Below, piece after piece: positions 1-10,000 of a DNA stretch of 64,000 bases. The notes beneath the pieces are model-generated. The model saw only the letters and a program-made list of their open reading frames with translations. It was not told the DNA's origin and ran no database searches. Position 1 is the first letter of the stretch; every line of letters starts with the position of its first letter. Origin of the DNA: Oligoflexia bacterium (lineage in GTDB: Bacteria > Bdellovibrionota_B > Oligoflexia > Oligoflexales > JAGOVF01). The stretch lies in assembly GCA_030432875.1 (NCBI GenBank), contig JAUILP010000013.1, forward strand, positions 1 through 64,000, read 5' to 3'. A program made the translations under genes and the position numbers.

Positions 1-1
1 T

Positions 2-1831
2 TATGCCCTTAGTCCCGAAACCATCATGCCTGATAATAGTAACTACGGCATTTTTTGGCTTTCTCAGACCGCGTATCATGCTGCCTTTGGGGGGGCGGAT
101 ACCTTCAACACGCTGAGCGGGCAGCTTGCTGATCTCAAAGAAACTTATAAAGCGAAGAAAGCCATTGAGCAGCGTCTAATTCCATATCGTCCTTACGTAT
201 ATCCCCGCACCAAGCAACTATCGCATATGTTTGTCTCTGATGAAATTGCCCAGCAACGGGTTACTGCTTTATTTATGCCGAGTATTTTTTTGTTGATCGC
301 GACTTTTATGGTGCAAATGCTGCTCTCACGCATTGTCGCTTTACAGCGCTCCCAAATTGCGACACTAAAAGCATGTGGTTATAGCGACTTTGCCCTTTTT
401 AAACACTATTTTCTTATGATTTCCTTGATCGTCGCCCTGGGATGTCTTTTTGGCCTCGGACTAAGCATTCCTCTTGCTTCGTGGATGATAGAGATGTACC
501 GGGAATATTTTATGTTTCCCAACCTAAACATAACTATTGAACCTACCCATATCTTTCGCTCACTCTTTGTTGTTCTCCTGGTGGTCACAGCAGCCTGCTA
601 TTATAGCTTTAAAAATATTGTAACCTTAAACCCCGCTGAAGCAATGCGGCCACCCATGCCACCAGATTATCACAAGTCTTTCATGAACCAGGTGCTTCGT
701 AAGTGGCGCATTCGGGCGCAGACAAAGATGATCATGCGCGGCATATTTTCGCGTCCCTTAAGGTGGGGTGTGAGTACTGTGAGTATCAGCACATCGCTTG
801 CTATTATCGTCCTTGCTTTGTTCTGGGGGGATATGGTCGATTATATGATGAAAATGCAGTTTTCCTCTCTGCAAAAAGAAGACCTGTCTATTGCTCTACA
901 AAAACCCATGCCCGTAGATCATCTCGACACCCTAAAAAGCAAACTCGGCATTTTGCACCTCGAAACCTACCGAAATGTCCCGGTAAAGATAAAGGTTTCT
1001 TCCCAGGAAAAACTCCTTTCTCTTACTATTTTTCCTGATAAAGCATCGCTGCGCCGTATTGCCTCTACCACTGGCGAAAAGCTCTTCATTCCACCTATTG
1101 GAATCGCTATCAGCAAAAACTTTCGTGATAAATATGGCCTAAAAGTTGGGGATTATCTTTCCCTAGAAATTATGGAACCTCCCAAAAGGACTATCTCTTT
1201 GCCCATAGCCTATTTTTTTGATTCTTTTATTGGTGAGTCCATCATCGCCTCGAAAGCCTATATGGACAAAATCCTCGCTGAGGGAGATTTAACTAATGAG
1301 ATTTTGCTGCGTCTTTCTCCCCATGCGGAGGAAAAAACAGAAAGGCTGCTCAAAGAATACCCTGCGGTTTCTTTTGTCTTTAATAAAAACCGCACCTATA
1401 AAATATTTAAAGAACTCGTCATTGATGCGGCGCTCAGTTTTACATACATTCTCACCATCCTCGCCATGCTCATGTCGGTGGGAATCGCCTATAACTTTGC
1501 CCGCATAAATTTTTCTGAGCGCTCCTGGGAGCTTGCTAGTCTCAGTGTCTTAGGTTTTTCGCGGAGGATGGTTTTTACTTTGTTTATCAAAGAAATCCTC
1601 ATCCAGTTTATCCTCGCTTGGCTGCCGGGTATTTTGTTAGGGCGGATGCTTGCGGGGCTCAGCCTCAAAATGATCAGTACCGAAGTTTTCTTTTTTCCCC
1701 TTATTATTTACCCCAAGTCCTATATAATAGCGACGGGAGTAACTGTATTGGCTTTTTGTTTGTCGATAGCGGCCATTTACCAGGTTTTTAGAAAACTCAA
1801 TTTAACAGATGCTTTAAAAGTTAGAGAATAA
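2..1831 (+). CDS. FtsX/MacB-like ABC transporter permease, 5' end outside window
   Basis: Open reading frame continues in frame to the window edge (YALSPETIMPDN...). Multiple TM segments and ABC permease architecture (ALFMPSIFLLIATFMVQMLLSRIVALQRSQIATLKACGYS; C-terminal ELASLSVLGFSRRMV). Confidence 0.85.
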   Translation, partial: YALSPETIMPDNSNYGIFWLSQTAYHAAFGGADTFNTLSGQLADLKETYKAKKAIEQRLIPYRPYVYPRTKQLSHMFVSDEIAQQRVTALFMPSIFLLIATFMVQMLLSRIVALQRSQIATLKACGYSDFALFKHYFLMISLIVALGCLFGLGLSIPLASWMIEMYREYFMFPNLNITIEPTHIFRSLFVVLLVVTAACYYSFKNIVTLNPAEAMRPPMPPDYHKSFMNQVLRKWRIRAQTKMIMRGIFSRPLRWGVSTVSISTSLAIIVLALFWGDMVDYMMKMQFSSLQKEDLSIALQKPMPVDHLDTLKSKLGILHLETYRNVPVKIKVSSQEKLLSLTIFPDKASLRRIASTTGEKLFIPPIGIAISKNFRDKYGLKVGDYLSLEIMEPPKRTISLPIAYFFDSFIGESIIASKAYMDKILAEGDLTNEILLRLSPHAEEKTERLLKEYPAVSFVFNKNRTYKIFKELVIDAALSFTYILTILAMLMSVGIAYNFARINFSERSWELASLSVLGFSRRMVFTLFIKEILIQFILAWLPGILLGRMLAGLSLKMISTEVFFFPLIIYPKSYIIATGVTVLAFCLSIAAIYQVFRKLNLTDALKVRE

Positions 1832-1928
1832 CCAAATGCAGAATTTTTTTACCGAATCGGTTAGCGATAAACTAACATAAACTGAAAAAATCCTGCTAAA
1901 AACCTTGATTGACAACAAGGAAATCCGC

Positions 1929-2765
1929 ATGAAACATCGGTCACTCATAATTTCAGGAACCCTGCTTTTTGTTATCGCTGCCTATTTCTGGTATAGACAC
2001 ACGGTATCCCCAAAAGACATTGATCCTTTACTCACCGTCCATACTGTAAAAAGTGAGGTTTTTCGTGATTATATTGAGAAAACGGGACGCATGCGCGCTG
2101 AAAAACACCAAATTATTTATTCTTTTGCCACAGGCGATATCAGCGACATCACTTTTCGCTATGGTGATAATATAGCCAAAGGGACTCAGCTTGCTCTTAT
2201 TAACAGTGATCATAACCGTGCTTTGCTTTCTCCAATCGCAGGGGTGGTCAGCCATGTTTACCGCGATAGCCCTGGACCGATCATGAGGGGTGAACCTATT
2301 TTAGAAATAGCAAATATAGATAAACTCGAAATGGTCGTAGAAGTTTTAACGGAAGAAGCAGGACTTCTAAAGGTCGGTATGGAAGCCATTATTTCCCGAA
2401 ATAAACACGAGGTACGGGGCAAAGTAAGCAGCATAAACCAGACGGCCTTTAAAAAAATCTCCCCTCTTGGGGTCGAGGAATACCGCACAGAAGTCATCCT
2501 CGATCCCCAGAATCAGGAGGATTTTGCTGAGAGTCTAAATGTCGGCCAAAATTTTGAGGCACTCTGCACCATTATTTTAGTGGAGCATGAGAACGTTATT
2601 ACCGTACCGCTCAATGCTCTCAAAAAGCATGATGACTTGTGGTATGTTGATACATTAGATGCAAAAAATAATGTCGTTGAACGTGAAGTCCAAGTAGGAC
2701 TTGTGGGACCAGATAGCGCTTTTATTGCACAAGGCCTGTCAGCCGGTGAACGCGTGGTATTTTAA
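1929..2765 (+). CDS. HlyD/RND-type periplasmic adaptor (membrane fusion) protein
   Basis: N-terminal TM helix, lipoyl-like hairpin halves (GDNIAKGTQLALINSD, SPIAGVVSHVYRDSPGPIMRGEPILEIANIDKLEMVVEV). Start moved from TTG 1905 to ATG 1929, which has an upstream AAGGAA. Confidence 0.82.
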   Translation: MKHRSLIISGTLLFVIAAYFWYRHTVSPKDIDPLLTVHTVKSEVFRDYIEKTGRMRAEKHQIIYSFATGDISDITFRYGDNIAKGTQLALINSDHNRALLSPIAGVVSHVYRDSPGPIMRGEPILEIANIDKLEMVVEVLTEEAGLLKVGMEAIISRNKHEVRGKVSSINQTAFKKISPLGVEEYRTEVILDPQNQEDFAESLNVGQNFEALCTIILVEHENVITVPLNALKKHDDLWYVDTLDAKNNVVEREVQVGLVGPDSAFIAQGLSAGERVVF

Positions 2766-3140
2766 AGGTGTAATAAACCTTTTAACCTATAGGTGCGCGA
2801 CCGTTCCATCAGTCCACGGTATTTTTAAGGTGTACCGCAAATCACCATCGCTTTCTTGTGTCATTCGTTTGGAAGAAAAAGGTCCACGAGTAGTATAGCG
2901 AATAAGCTGCTCCGAAGCTTGGCGAAACTATTTTTGCCTGATTTTGAAAGTTAAGCCTAAGTCACGAGACTGACATTAATCTCACTGAATAACCATCTTG
3001 AATGATGTAGAAATTTTCAATTCCGCAGATCTTACATGATAAATTTATTATTTTCTAAAGAAGGGAATATTATTCCTCGCCGTCGACCTTAAGATATCCA
3101 CTATGGCGGGTGCAATTTATGATATTTGAGCCTCTTTACG

Positions 3141-4565
3141 CTAAGGAGATACGCAAAGAGTAATGCTCATCAAATGTTTATTTCGGCTTATGGCTTTTCC
3201 GTTCATTATAGATAAAGTCTTTGCTGCCGTGGTAGTCTGCGCATCTGTAGTTGATGATGAAAAATATGCACCTGATTCTAGATTCCCTAAATTATCGTCT
3301 ACGCTATGTACAGAAGATAAATCGTGAATGCCATGGGCATAGGCATCAAATAATTCTCTGTTAGTCGGAACTCTCCAAGTGTCAATGCCACCGTGACTTA
3401 AGCTTTCACAGTATTCGAGGGCGCCTGTTCCAGCCCCATGCGTCCCTTCAGGATCATCAAAATAATTTCCTCCTGCCGTATATCTAGTCCACTTAAGCCC
3501 AGAAATTTTATCCTTAAAAACCGCATCGGAACCACTTGTAACGGGGTTAGTGACAACCTGTTCCCAAGTGCGCTCCTCCAAAGGAATTGATAAATATCCA
3601 CATAATCCGGAATTATCTCCCCAGGGATTTATCAAGGGTACAGTAGTTCCATCACCAGCATAATCATCAATGGTCGAAAACGGGTCGTCAGTACCTGAAA
3701 TTCCGGTGGAAAGACCATCCGCTTTATCATAGGAGGAATGGCTCAAGCTTTTACAGTTTACCTTAAGTTTCCCTGTTACACTTCCAATGTGGACTCCATA
3801 GCACAAATCCCAGGCATCCGGGTTTGGAACGTTCATGTTACCTGGTACACCTAATATAGATTTTCCCGTCACTATATTTTCAGCAACCAAGTCGACATCA
3901 CCTGCAGCTAGCGCGCGTGATCCGTCCGATAGAAACCATTCAAAATTCACAGCAGACGCGAATTGTAATTTTCTATCATTTTCAATTAAAGATAAGTCGG
4001 CTGTGGTGTCAGAGCCGGTGAGTAAGTTTCCTACCGAGGGATAAGTACCGGTTAGACCTGCAACGACTACATTTTTTTTAATGTTTTTTGCGAGCAGATT
4101 TATTGGGCTGATTCCTTGATAGAAAGAATTAGCTATGCAACCTACAGTAAAATTTTCACCACAATTAATAAGGGAACCTGATAGACTTCCTATTGTGACT
4201 TCTGATGTTATATCATTCGTAGAAATTTGAGTTATATCAAGAGCACCTGTTCCTATAGTTCCATCACACAAAGTAAAAACTTCAGTGCTCAAAATTCTAT
4301 CTAAGTCTGGATCAACACAATCAGGATTATCTATTTTTGCTGAACCGCCCGATTCAGCGACTGAATTGGGCAAAGTATTTTCTGTCTCATCTGGTTGCAT
4401 TGTCGGCATGGGTATTTCTGCAGCATTTGGATCAATTTCAGCCGACACATCACTTGCCTTTTTTTTAGAATTTTGACCCGCGCAGCCTAAAACTAGGAAT
4501 GACCATACGATGAAAAACGAAATAATGCCCTTTTGTCGCCTACGATGATTCAGATTTTGTATCAT
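3141..4565 (-). CDS. Lipoprotein with C-terminal DUF1566/Lcl-type domain
   Basis: Lipobox FLVLGCAG; C-terminal FKDKISGLKWTR...EYCESLSHGGIDTWRVPTNRELFDAYAHGI...YFSSST typical of DUF1566. Paralog of the next gene. Confidence 0.8.
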   Translation of the reverse strand: MIQNLNHRRRQKGIISFFIVWSFLVLGCAGQNSKKKASDVSAEIDPNAAEIPMPTMQPDETENTLPNSVAESGGSAKIDNPDCVDPDLDRILSTEVFTLCDGTIGTGALDITQISTNDITSEVTIGSLSGSLINCGENFTVGCIANSFYQGISPINLLAKNIKKNVVVAGLTGTYPSVGNLLTGSDTTADLSLIENDRKLQFASAVNFEWFLSDGSRALAAGDVDLVAENIVTGKSILGVPGNMNVPNPDAWDLCYGVHIGSVTGKLKVNCKSLSHSSYDKADGLSTGISGTDDPFSTIDDYAGDGTTVPLINPWGDNSGLCGYLSIPLEERTWEQVVTNPVTSGSDAVFKDKISGLKWTRYTAGGNYFDDPEGTHGAGTGALEYCESLSHGGIDTWRVPTNRELFDAYAHGIHDLSSVHSVDDNLGNLESGAYFSSSTTDAQTTTAAKTLSIMNGKAISRNKHLMSITLCVSP

Positions 4566-4671
4566 AATGCATTCCCGATTTTATAAATTTTTTTTTCATC
4601 CGTTAGTAAAAAATCTTTAACCCCTAAAATTTTGCAATTCCATCTCCTCGCCTAAACAAAACAATTGAGTA

Positions 4672-5943
4672 TTAAGGAGATATGCACAAAACTTTTTTTA
4701 AGGAAGTTTTTGGCATAAAATCGCCGGTAGCGTCTCTTACAATTAAATACCAGGCATTTGTTCCATCTCCAGAACGGGATGTGGAAGACCAAAATCCTTG
4801 CCAGTATGAATGCACATCTCCTAGGTTGTTCCCATCATTTCCTATCATCCAAGCTGCGCTGAATATCCCATGGGCATAGGCTGCCCATAATTCCTTCTGG
4901 GTTGGTAATCTCCATGCATTAATACCACCATGATTGAGATTATGGCAGTATTCCATAGCTCCTGTTCCTGCTCCTCCTCCTCCTTCTGCCTCATCCCAGT
5001 ATTTTTCCCCTGTACTTTCACCCCTAGTCCACAACTGTCCCGACATTTTGTCTTTAAAGACAGAAAATTCAGCCGACGTTGAGGGAGTTGTCACGATTCT
5101 CTCCCAAGTGCGTTCCCCTTCTGCCACATTTACATAACCGCAAAGATATTGATCACTTCCCCAAGGATTGATATTGGGATAGACTTCGGCATATGCCTTA
5201 ATTGTAGAAAAAGGATCGTTGACGCCAGAAATTCCAGTCGAAAGACCATCAGCTTTATCATATAAAGCACTCACCATATTACGACAATTAGTTTTTAGCT
5301 GGCCTGTTACCCCGCCTGTGGAAATGCCATAACGCAAATCCCAAGGGTCTGGTGGTGAGTCATCCATTTCACCGTGTATCCCCAATATGGTCACCCCTAA
5401 CTTGATATTGGCTGCGGCTAAATCGTTACTTCCAGAGGTTTCACCTCGTGAGCCATCAGATTTAAACCATTCAAAAACAGTAGATGAGGCTAGCTGAGCA
5501 TTTCGCGTAGTTTCATTTGCAGACAAATCAGCAATGAGCCCGCTTGAACCGATCAAGGGAGAGGAAGAAGAAGGGTAATTTCCTGTAATACCACCGATAC
5601 TTACTCCGTTCTTGATGTTAGCCGCATTTAAATTTGTGGGACTAATGCCTTTAAAAGAACTATTAGTTATGCAGTTCGTAGAAAAATTAGTGCTGCACTC
5701 CGCAAGTGTTCCTAAAGTCCCTGCAATGACCACCCCAGCTCTAATTTTTCCGCTAGTAAGACTTGACAAATCGAGCAATCCAGAAGCCAAGCTGCCATCA
5801 CACAACATGATAGACTGATCGCTCGCCACCTTAGTTAAATCAGGATCTATGCAGATTCCTTCTAAAAAAAAGGATTTATCCTGAGCTTTTGGTAGGAGAA
5901 AAGTGGTGACGATTAACGATGCCTTTAAAATTTGAGTGGTCAT
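4672..5943 (-). CDS. Secreted protein with C-terminal DUF1566/Lcl-type domain, paralog of 3141-4565
   Basis: FKDKMSGQLWTRG...MEYCHNLNHGGINAWRLPTQKELWAAYAHGI...FWSSTS; likely start at 5943 (GGAAGG then ATGACC). Confidence 0.8.
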   Translation of the reverse strand: MTTQILKASLIVTTFLLPKAQDKSFFLEGICIDPDLTKVASDQSIMLCDGSLASGLLDLSSLTSGKIRAGVVIAGTLGTLAECSTNFSTNCITNSSFKGISPTNLNAANIKNGVSIGGITGNYPSSSSPLIGSSGLIADLSANETTRNAQLASSTVFEWFKSDGSRGETSGSNDLAAANIKLGVTILGIHGEMDDSPPDPWDLRYGISTGGVTGQLKTNCRNMVSALYDKADGLSTGISGVNDPFSTIKAYAEVYPNINPWGSDQYLCGYVNVAEGERTWERIVTTPSTSAEFSVFKDKMSGQLWTRGESTGEKYWDEAEGGGGAGTGAMEYCHNLNHGGINAWRLPTQKELWAAYAHGIFSAAWMIGNDGNNLGDVHSYWQGFWSSTSRSGDGTNAWYLIVRDATGDFMPKTSLKKVLCISP

Positions 5944-6022
5944 GGATCCTTCCAATTTGTTTTTACGTCATTTCGCCAATTTTTTCTGTTCCTTAAATAT
6001 ATTCTTAATTATTTACAAAACT

Positions 6023-6075
6023 TATCAGGCATTTCCATTGATTTCGCTCCGCTCATTCAATGGAAATGCCTGATA
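6023..6075. repeat. Perfect 19-bp stem palindrome, copy 1 of a related stem-loop repeat
   Basis: TATCAGGCATTTCCATTGA / TCAATGGAAATGCCTGATA around loop TTTCGCTCCGCTCAT. Related copy at 12083-12135. Confidence 0.9.
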
Positions 6076-6111
6076 TATTATTTCTTGGGTGCTATAAAAA
6101 AAGAATGTTTA

Positions 6112-6687
6112 TCAATTACGAATACTAGAACTTCTAGGATACGTAACCCTTCCCTCAAAACTTGTGCACGTGTTTGTTAATCTCCAAGGAAAATGATTTT
6201 CTCTCCAGCTGTTTTTAAAAGAAGCCCTATTGGCATATCGCTCATTTTGACCGCACGCATCGTCACAGCTCACCTTACTTCTTCCATGCGTTATTGTAGT
6301 AAACCTAGTCGCGCCGCTTATAACTTCAGTTTCGCAGGTGAATTCGGTTTTCGGACTGCTCGGATTATCATTGTTGGTTACGATAATTTCGACAAAAGTA
6401 TAGGTTGAACTATTACACATACGCACAAACCGGTTGGCATATTCACCGCAAGATCGTTTTGCTTCATCCGCACAAGCCTGGCGGGCATAAGACTCAGCTT
6501 GTTCGGCGGATATCGAAAATCCAGTAATGATATCCCTTTGAGGTAAACGCACACCATTGCAAAGATGCGTGTTTCGTGCAATCTTAGCCGTATAACGCAT
6601 TCCACTTGGGCTTAGCTTCGATGAAGTAACATTAAATCCACAGTTGCTGGTAAAAATAAGTAGAGTTGCTAAATACAATTTGTTCAT
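6112..6687 (-). CDS. Putative Cys-rich lipoprotein, unknown function
   Basis: Lipoprotein signal MNKLYLATLLIFTSNCG; many cysteines; no family recognised. Confidence 0.6.
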   Translation of the reverse strand: MNKLYLATLLIFTSNCGFNVTSSKLSPSGMRYTAKIARNTHLCNGVRLPQRDIITGFSISAEQAESYARQACADEAKRSCGEYANRFVRMCNSSTYTFVEIIVTNNDNPSSPKTEFTCETEVISGATRFTTITHGRSKVSCDDACGQNERYANRASFKNSWRENHFPWRLTNTCTSFEGRVTYPRSSSIRN

Positions 6688-6760
6688 AGATTGACCCTTT
6701 AAAATTAGTTAACGTTAAAAAATGGAGAAAAATGCAAATCAATTAAATCGAATTCTTCTC

Positions 6761-6886
6761 CTAAATTAGAAAACCGACACAAGTTACCCCAGAAACGGAA
6801 GAACGTTCTGTGTTGCCACCACAACTTGCTAAAATTGCAAAGAGCGCTGTTGTTACTGTTAAAGTTATAGGTGATTTCTTAAACAT
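6761..6886 (-). CDS. Very small putative lipoprotein (41 aa)
   Basis: MFKKSPITLTVTTALFAILASCGGNTERSSVSGVTCVGFLI with lipobox and RBS (agagaggtaattATG). Confidence 0.5.
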   Translation of the reverse strand: MFKKSPITLTVTTALFAILASCGGNTERSSVSGVTCVGFLI

Positions 6887-7015
6887 AATTACCTCTCTTG
6901 TAAAAAAGCCAAGATTCTTTTTACAAGAGACACAGATACATTCTGAACTCTCGTGATGCACATTATATCCCTGTGTGGAAAAAAAGGTATCTACAGTATC
7001 TTGTTTTTTGAAAAC

Positions 7016-7035
7016 GTGTACCCATTTGGGTACAC
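7016..7035. promoter_or_regulatory. Operator-like perfect inverted repeat GTGTACCCATTTGGGTACAC
   Basis: 9-bp arms GTGTACCCA/TGGGTACAC separated by 2 nt, about 130 bp upstream of the small lipoprotein start at 6886. Confidence 0.45.
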
Positions 7036-7131
7036 CGATAAATGAGTCTAGTTGCCAATCTTTTTATAAATATGAGGAAAGCCAGTTCCAAATATTTTTA
7101 AGGTAATTCCAGATATTTGATTTCTAGGCAT

Positions 7132-7936
7132 GGCGTTGTTGCGTACATCAAATTCTTGTTGAGATTGGCCTTGCCCCCCTAGCTTATCTAATGTTTTTCC
7201 ATATTTCGGCATGCCGAGTTGGATAAACTTGTTAAGTATTTTTGCCCCTATTTGCAATTCAGTCACCTATCTTTCCATTTTTCTCAAATGCAGTGAGGCA
7301 CCCATTGGGTTTTATTACAGTAGATCGCTGTTTCGAAGAGGCTTCTGAGAGAATACTTTGATTCTCTTTTCCACGATTTTTTTTGCCGAGAAGATAATTC
7401 TCTCCCAGAAGGCGGTTGCGTTCGACATCTCCCTAAGAAATATTTTTTTTAAGCTTTAGAGTCGCACCACTGCGCGGAGGAATAATAGCACAAGCCTTTT
7501 TGGCATCAATAGGTTCCTAAGCATTCTTGTTGTCGTATCCCTTGTCGCCAGTAACGCTGGCGACATTCCCCACTTGATTAAGCAATGGTTTGGTCTTCAC
7601 TGAATCGTAGACATTCGATTTTGTCAGTTCCATGCTGAAGGTTTCATGGGCGTCACGATTGACGGCCAGATGCAGCTTACGCCAGGTGCGACGCTTACTT
7701 TTACCATGAGTACGCACTTTCCATTCTCCATCTTCGAGAACCTTTAACCCAGTCGCATCAATGAGATTATGTATGGGCCGAGACCAATTCAAATGAGCGA
7801 GGTGGTTACTCGTGATTGCCGCTCGTCGAGATAGTGTGGAATAATCCGGCGCTGATATCGGCAATTTCAGCATGGCAACCAAACCTTTAATGATGCCTGT
7901 GTTTTGCGCAAAGCTCAATTCAGAATACCCTGCATC
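7132..7936 (-). pseudogene. Degenerate IS5-family (IS903-group-like) transposase
   Basis: Fragments in order: AGYSELSFAQNTGIIKGLVAMLKLPISAPDYSTLSRR, DATGLKVLEDGEWKVRTHGKSKRRTWRKLHLAVNRDAHE, GDKGYDNKNA*EPIDAKKACAIIPPRSGAT, then frameshifted WKRESKYSLRSLFETAIY, then TELQIGAKILNKFIQLGMP. The ORF at 7048-7266 contains its C-terminus. TIR-like GGCGTTGTTGCGTACATCAAATTC begins at 7132. Confidence 0.85.
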
Positions 7937-7959
7937 AGCCGCTCCCGGCGGGAGCGGCT
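7937..7959. repeat. GC-rich perfect hairpin at the truncated N-terminal end of the IS5-family relic
   Basis: AGCCGCTCCC-GGC-GGGAGCGGCT. Confidence 0.85.
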
Positions 7960-8277
7960 ATTTAAGCCGATTCTCTAGAGTTAACAGTCTTTGACAGATT
8001 TAGACGCACCTCTCCTAAGCTGTTAAGAAATTTTTAATTTTTATAGAACGCTTAAATACTTAAAGATACTTAAGTTTAAGGCGGACCTTGAGGTAGATTT
8101 ATGACCGGACTTTCGCCAATAGCTTAACCTAAAACCCCAGAACCCGCTCTGCAAGAGACTTCTAAGCTCTAAAAACCCGATTACATACCAATCTGAATAA
8201 ATTTTTTCAATGTAATACGAAAATTATTCGTGGGTTACTCATTTTTTGCTTGACTTTGTATTACATATTAATATCAT

Positions 8278-9948
8278 ATGCTTATGGCTAGTTTAATTAA
8301 AAAAAGATCTAAATATAGTACATACTACGTTATCGCTGAATCCAAGCGTATCGATGGCAAGCCGCGCATTGTCAAGCAATGGTACTTAGGCACAATCGAA
8401 AAACTTATCAGTTTGGCTGAAGGCACCTCTTCTCACAAAGAGGTGCGACAAATTGATTGTGTTGATGAAGGAGGCGTTGCTGTACTTTCTAATATTGCCC
8501 GTGAATTTGGTCTCAAGGAAATAATTGATGGGGCTTGTAGCAAACGTAAGCAAGGAATGACTGTCGGCGATTATATTATTATTGCAGCGTTAAACCGTGC
8601 ACTTGCAGCTACCTCTAAGTCAAAAATTAAGGAGTGGGTGGATAGTACCGCGTTACATTTACATTGGCCATTAGAGTTAAATAAATTAGATTCCCAGAAT
8701 TTTTGGGATCACTTTGATAAGCTTGATCAAAAGTCAGTGGAAGACATTGGTGATTCGATTGCCAAAAAGGTTGCGGAAATCGAAAATATTGACCTTGACT
8801 GCCTAATCTACGATACCACAAATTATTTTAATTATTGGGATATCACGACCCCTTCTGATCTTGCCAAAATGACCAAATCTAAGGCCAGTAAAAACCATTT
8901 GCGCCATATTGGGCTGGCAACAGCAGTGGATCGGAAATGGGGGATTCCATTGTTTCATCGCCTTTACCCGGCGAACGAGCATGATTCAAAAGTATTTAAT
9001 AAACTGATTGATAGTATCTTTAATCAAATTCACCAAACCGTCACTGACAAAAAGAGCGTTACTTTTATTTTTGATAAGGGCAATAATTCTGAGGAGCTCA
9101 TCCAAAAATTAGATGAAAGCCAACATCATTTTATTGGCTCACGTAGTCCTCACTATCATAAGGATCTTTGTCGAACCAGCTTTGAAAATTTTTTAGAAAT
9201 ACCTTTAGCAGATGGCTCTAAAGTAAAGGCATTTGAAACAACCTTAGAAATTTATGGAAAAGCTCGTCGCATCATTGTAACTCATAACCAGTCAACCTAT
9301 TTGAGGCAGCTCTATCGTCTGGAGCGTCATATTGAACTCGCAAAGAATGAATTGTCATTTTTCAAGCGTAAAGCCAAAGAGGCGGACGGAAGATCTACAT
9401 TAGAATCTATTCAACGTAAAGCGGAAGATATTTTACAGAACCATCATGTAACGGGGTTATTAAAAATAGATACCGAAGAAACTGATGGCGGCTTCAAAGT
9501 CAGTGCTAGAAAAGATTTTCCCGCCATCGAAGATGCCAAGACGAGACTTGGCAAACAAATTATCTTTACCAACAGGCAAACTCTTACTTTAGCCGAAGTA
9601 ATAAAAGGATATAGAGATAGAGCTATCGTAGAAGATGTTTTTCGTATCACCAAGTCAAGTCGCTGGGTGAAAATGGATCCTGCATTTCACTGGACTGACT
9701 CTAAAATCAGAGTACATGCGCTAACCTGTATTATTGGTCTTCTTTTAGTCAGAATTGCCCATAAGCGAGCAAAACAAAATGGTTTCACCAATAGCGCTGA
9801 TCGTATGCTGGAATTACTTAGCGGCATTCGCTCTGCAGTTTTATTTTATCCAAAATCGGCTAAGCCACATCGAAAATTGTGCTCCCTATCAAATGAGCAA
9901 CAAGATCTACTGACTAAATTAAAACACCAAACCCCTGATAGTAGGTAA
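8278..9948 (+). CDS. IS1634-family transposase
   Basis: N-terminal SLIKKRSKYSTYYVIAESKRIDGKPRIVKQWYLGTIEKL; DDE-type DTTNYFNYWD...LRHIGLATAVDRKWGIPLFHRLYPAN...FIFDKGNNS; C-terminal YRDRAIVEDVFRITKSS. Start could be 8284. Confidence 0.9.
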   Translation: MLMASLIKKRSKYSTYYVIAESKRIDGKPRIVKQWYLGTIEKLISLAEGTSSHKEVRQIDCVDEGGVAVLSNIAREFGLKEIIDGACSKRKQGMTVGDYIIIAALNRALAATSKSKIKEWVDSTALHLHWPLELNKLDSQNFWDHFDKLDQKSVEDIGDSIAKKVAEIENIDLDCLIYDTTNYFNYWDITTPSDLAKMTKSKASKNHLRHIGLATAVDRKWGIPLFHRLYPANEHDSKVFNKLIDSIFNQIHQTVTDKKSVTFIFDKGNNSEELIQKLDESQHHFIGSRSPHYHKDLCRTSFENFLEIPLADGSKVKAFETTLEIYGKARRIIVTHNQSTYLRQLYRLERHIELAKNELSFFKRKAKEADGRSTLESIQRKAEDILQNHHVTGLLKIDTEETDGGFKVSARKDFPAIEDAKTRLGKQIIFTNRQTLTLAEVIKGYRDRAIVEDVFRITKSSRWVKMDPAFHWTDSKIRVHALTCIIGLLLVRIAHKRAKQNGFTNSADRMLELLSGIRSAVLFYPKSAKPHRKLCSLSNEQQDLLTKLKHQTPDSR

Positions 9949-9962
9949 TCGCCCTTCCGTGC

Positions 9963-10000
9963 CTTGCAACCCTTTGCTAGCAAAGGGTTGCAAGTTTTGT
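9963..10000 (+). terminator. Rho-independent terminator of the IS1634-family transposase
   Basis: 32-nt perfect palindrome CTTGCAACCCTTTGCTAGCAAAGGGTTGCAAG followed by TTTTGT, directly after the transposase stop. Confidence 0.85.

Noticed and set aside
703-1038. 111-aa plus ORF in an alternate frame
   Set aside because: Overlaps the FtsX-like permease entirely and has no recognisable features.
2701-2898. 65-aa plus ORF after the adaptor gene
   Set aside because: Begins inside the upstream gene in another frame; no motif support.
7048-7266. 72-aa ORF as an independent gene
   Set aside because: Contains the C-terminal end of the degenerate IS5-family transposase.
8020-8095. Repeated ACTTAA units (cttaaatacttaaagatacttaagtttaag)
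   Set aside because: Short, AT-rich and few; could be chance. Not enough to claim iterons.
9963-9994. Perfect 32-nt palindrome as a novel element
   Set aside because: Position directly after the transposase stop with a following T-run makes it an ordinary terminator.
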